Below, one piece after another: positions 7,011 through 7,303 of a stretch of DNA of 7,303 nt. The notes under the pieces are model-generated. The model worked only from the letters and a program-made list of their open reading frames with translations, made no database searches and was not told where the DNA came from. How positions within the stretch are numbered: the first letter of the stretch is position 1; each line of letters starts with the position of its first letter. Source of the stretch: an uncultured bacterium (GTDB taxonomy: Bacteria; Bacillota; Clostridia; Lachnospirales; Lachnospiraceae); NCBI GenBank assembly GCA_947086625.1, contig CAMTZV010000064.1, positions 1 through 7,303 on the forward strand, in the 5' to 3' direction. The position numbers and the translations under genes were made by a program.

Positions 7011-7134
7011 ATGTCTCCCCTCCTTTCTTCCATGAAATATACGCCGTCCGGCGCAGGGAGAATGATAAATCCATTTATCTGTATCAGAAAAGATACGCTA
7101 TTTGCACATAATAAGAGCAGTATCTGATCTGATA
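7011..7134 (-). promoter_or_regulatory. Structured 5' leader of the FliD-like gene, with ribosome site
   Basis: If transcription starts about 7 bases past the -10 at 7142-7149, the leader is roughly 124 bases. It ends in AAAGGAGG (7019-7026), an almost perfect ribosome site 8 bases from the ATG. Three inverted repeats precede it: GTATC/GATAC (7081-7085 with 7092-7096), GATAAAT/ATTTATC (7064-7070 with 7073-7079), and CGCCG/CGGCG (7042-7046 with 7049-7053). Such a leader could control translation or stability, but no known riboswitch class is recognised. Confidence 0.45.
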
Positions 7135-7141
7135 TACTATC

Positions 7142-7168
7142 ATATCGGCAAAAGTGTGCATAAATGAA
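7142..7168 (-). promoter_or_regulatory. Candidate sigma-28 (SigD/FliA) promoter for the FliD-like gene
   Basis: The minus strand reads GCCGATAT at 7149-7142, an exact match to the -10 consensus of the flagellar sigma factor. At the usual 15-base spacing the -35 position (7168-7165) reads TTCA instead of TAAA, so that half is weak. A late flagellar gene downstream fits sigma-28 control. Confidence 0.6.
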
Positions 7169-7175
7169 GACTTTT

Positions 7176-7239
7176 CGTGAAAAAAATGCAAAAAAATCTA
7201 ATAAAAAATATTGACGCTCGCATAGAATCGTGCTATATT
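7176..7239 (+). promoter_or_regulatory. Near-consensus sigma-A promoter with upstream A-tracts, facing right
   Basis: TTGACG (7211-7216) and TATATT (7234-7239) are separated by exactly 17 bases, and each hexamer matches 5 of 6 consensus positions. Runs of A at about 7180-7208 precede the -35 and resemble an UP element. The expected start of transcription is near 7246. It drives whatever gene lies right of the window. An imperfect inverted repeat, GCATA (7220-7224) with TATGC (7239-7243), flanks and partly overlaps the -10 and could be an operator. Confidence 0.7.
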
Positions 7240-7269
7240 ATGCTTGCGATGGAAGTAGGTCTTTTTTTT

Positions 7270-7303
7270 ATGCCTAAAATGAACTGTTCAGAGCCGGGGC
7301 AAT
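7270..7303 (+). CDS. Start of an unidentified gene, cut by the right edge
   Basis: An ATG at 7270 opens a frame that reads MPKMNCSEPGQ and runs off the window. It lies about 24 bases past the predicted transcription start. An AGG at 7257-7259, within GGAAGTAGG, is 10 bases upstream and could serve as a weak ribosome site. A T8 run directly precedes the ATG. An in-frame ATG at 7249 would add seven residues but leaves almost no leader. Eleven residues are too few to name a family. The call rests mainly on the strong promoter. Confidence 0.35.
   Translation, partial: MPKMNCSEPGQ

Noticed and set aside
7218..7269. Hairpin-like repeat followed by T8, resembling an intrinsic terminator
   Set aside because: The left arm lies between the -35 and -10 of a near-consensus promoter, the pairing is short and interrupted, and about 18 bases separate it from the T-run. 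A promoter with start region fits better.
1..7303. CRISPR array, tRNA or rRNA gene, insertion sequence or phage attachment site
   Set aside because: On reading both strands I saw no regularly spaced repeats, cloverleaf, transposase motif or flanking direct repeats.

Overview
The window looks like part of a motility or cell-surface glycosylation region from a Gram-positive, flagellated Clostridia-type bacterium, most likely a Lachnospiraceae relative. The pointers are AGGAGG-type ribosome sites on tightly packed genes, CgeB/DUF3880-type glycosyltransferases, LicD-family transferases, and a FliD-like flagellar protein behind a sigma-28 type -10 element. Genus and species cannot be fixed from the sequence alone.

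Bases 1-5556 are one co-directional plus-strand block of six genes with short gaps or overlaps, probably one operon whose promoter lies left of the window. In order they are: the 3' end of a LicD-family gene (1-202); a complete LicD paralogue (229-1170); a family 2 glycosyltransferase with a C-terminal TPR-like region (1176-2258); a GT-B glycosyltransferase with a CgeB-like C-terminal domain (2271-3533); a short family 2 glycosyltransferase starting in an ATGA overlap (3530-4357); and a DUF3880/CgeB-type glycosyltransferase (4393-5556). Together they could build a short glycan carrying phosphate-linked substituents: the four glycosyltransferases would add sugars and the LicD proteins would add phosphorylated groups such as phosphocholine or an analogue. 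No sugar-nucleotide synthesis gene, choline kinase or cytidylyltransferase is in view, so donor supply must be encoded elsewhere.

Bases 5557-5684 separate this block from a convergent gene and hold a strong hairpin that probably terminates transcription from one or both sides. On the minus strand, 7010-5685 encodes a FliD-like (flagellar filament cap/HAP2 type) protein of 441 residues with an unusual N-terminus. Its leader of about 124 bases holds three small inverted repeats, and a perfect sigma-28 type -10 (GCCGATAT) lies upstream.

At the right edge, a near-consensus sigma-A promoter preceded by A-tracts points the other way (plus strand) and feeds a coding start that runs off the window. 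A glycosylation operon next to a flagellar structural gene suggests that the glycan may decorate flagellin or another flagellar protein. That link is inference from position; teichoic acid or capsule modification is the main alternative.
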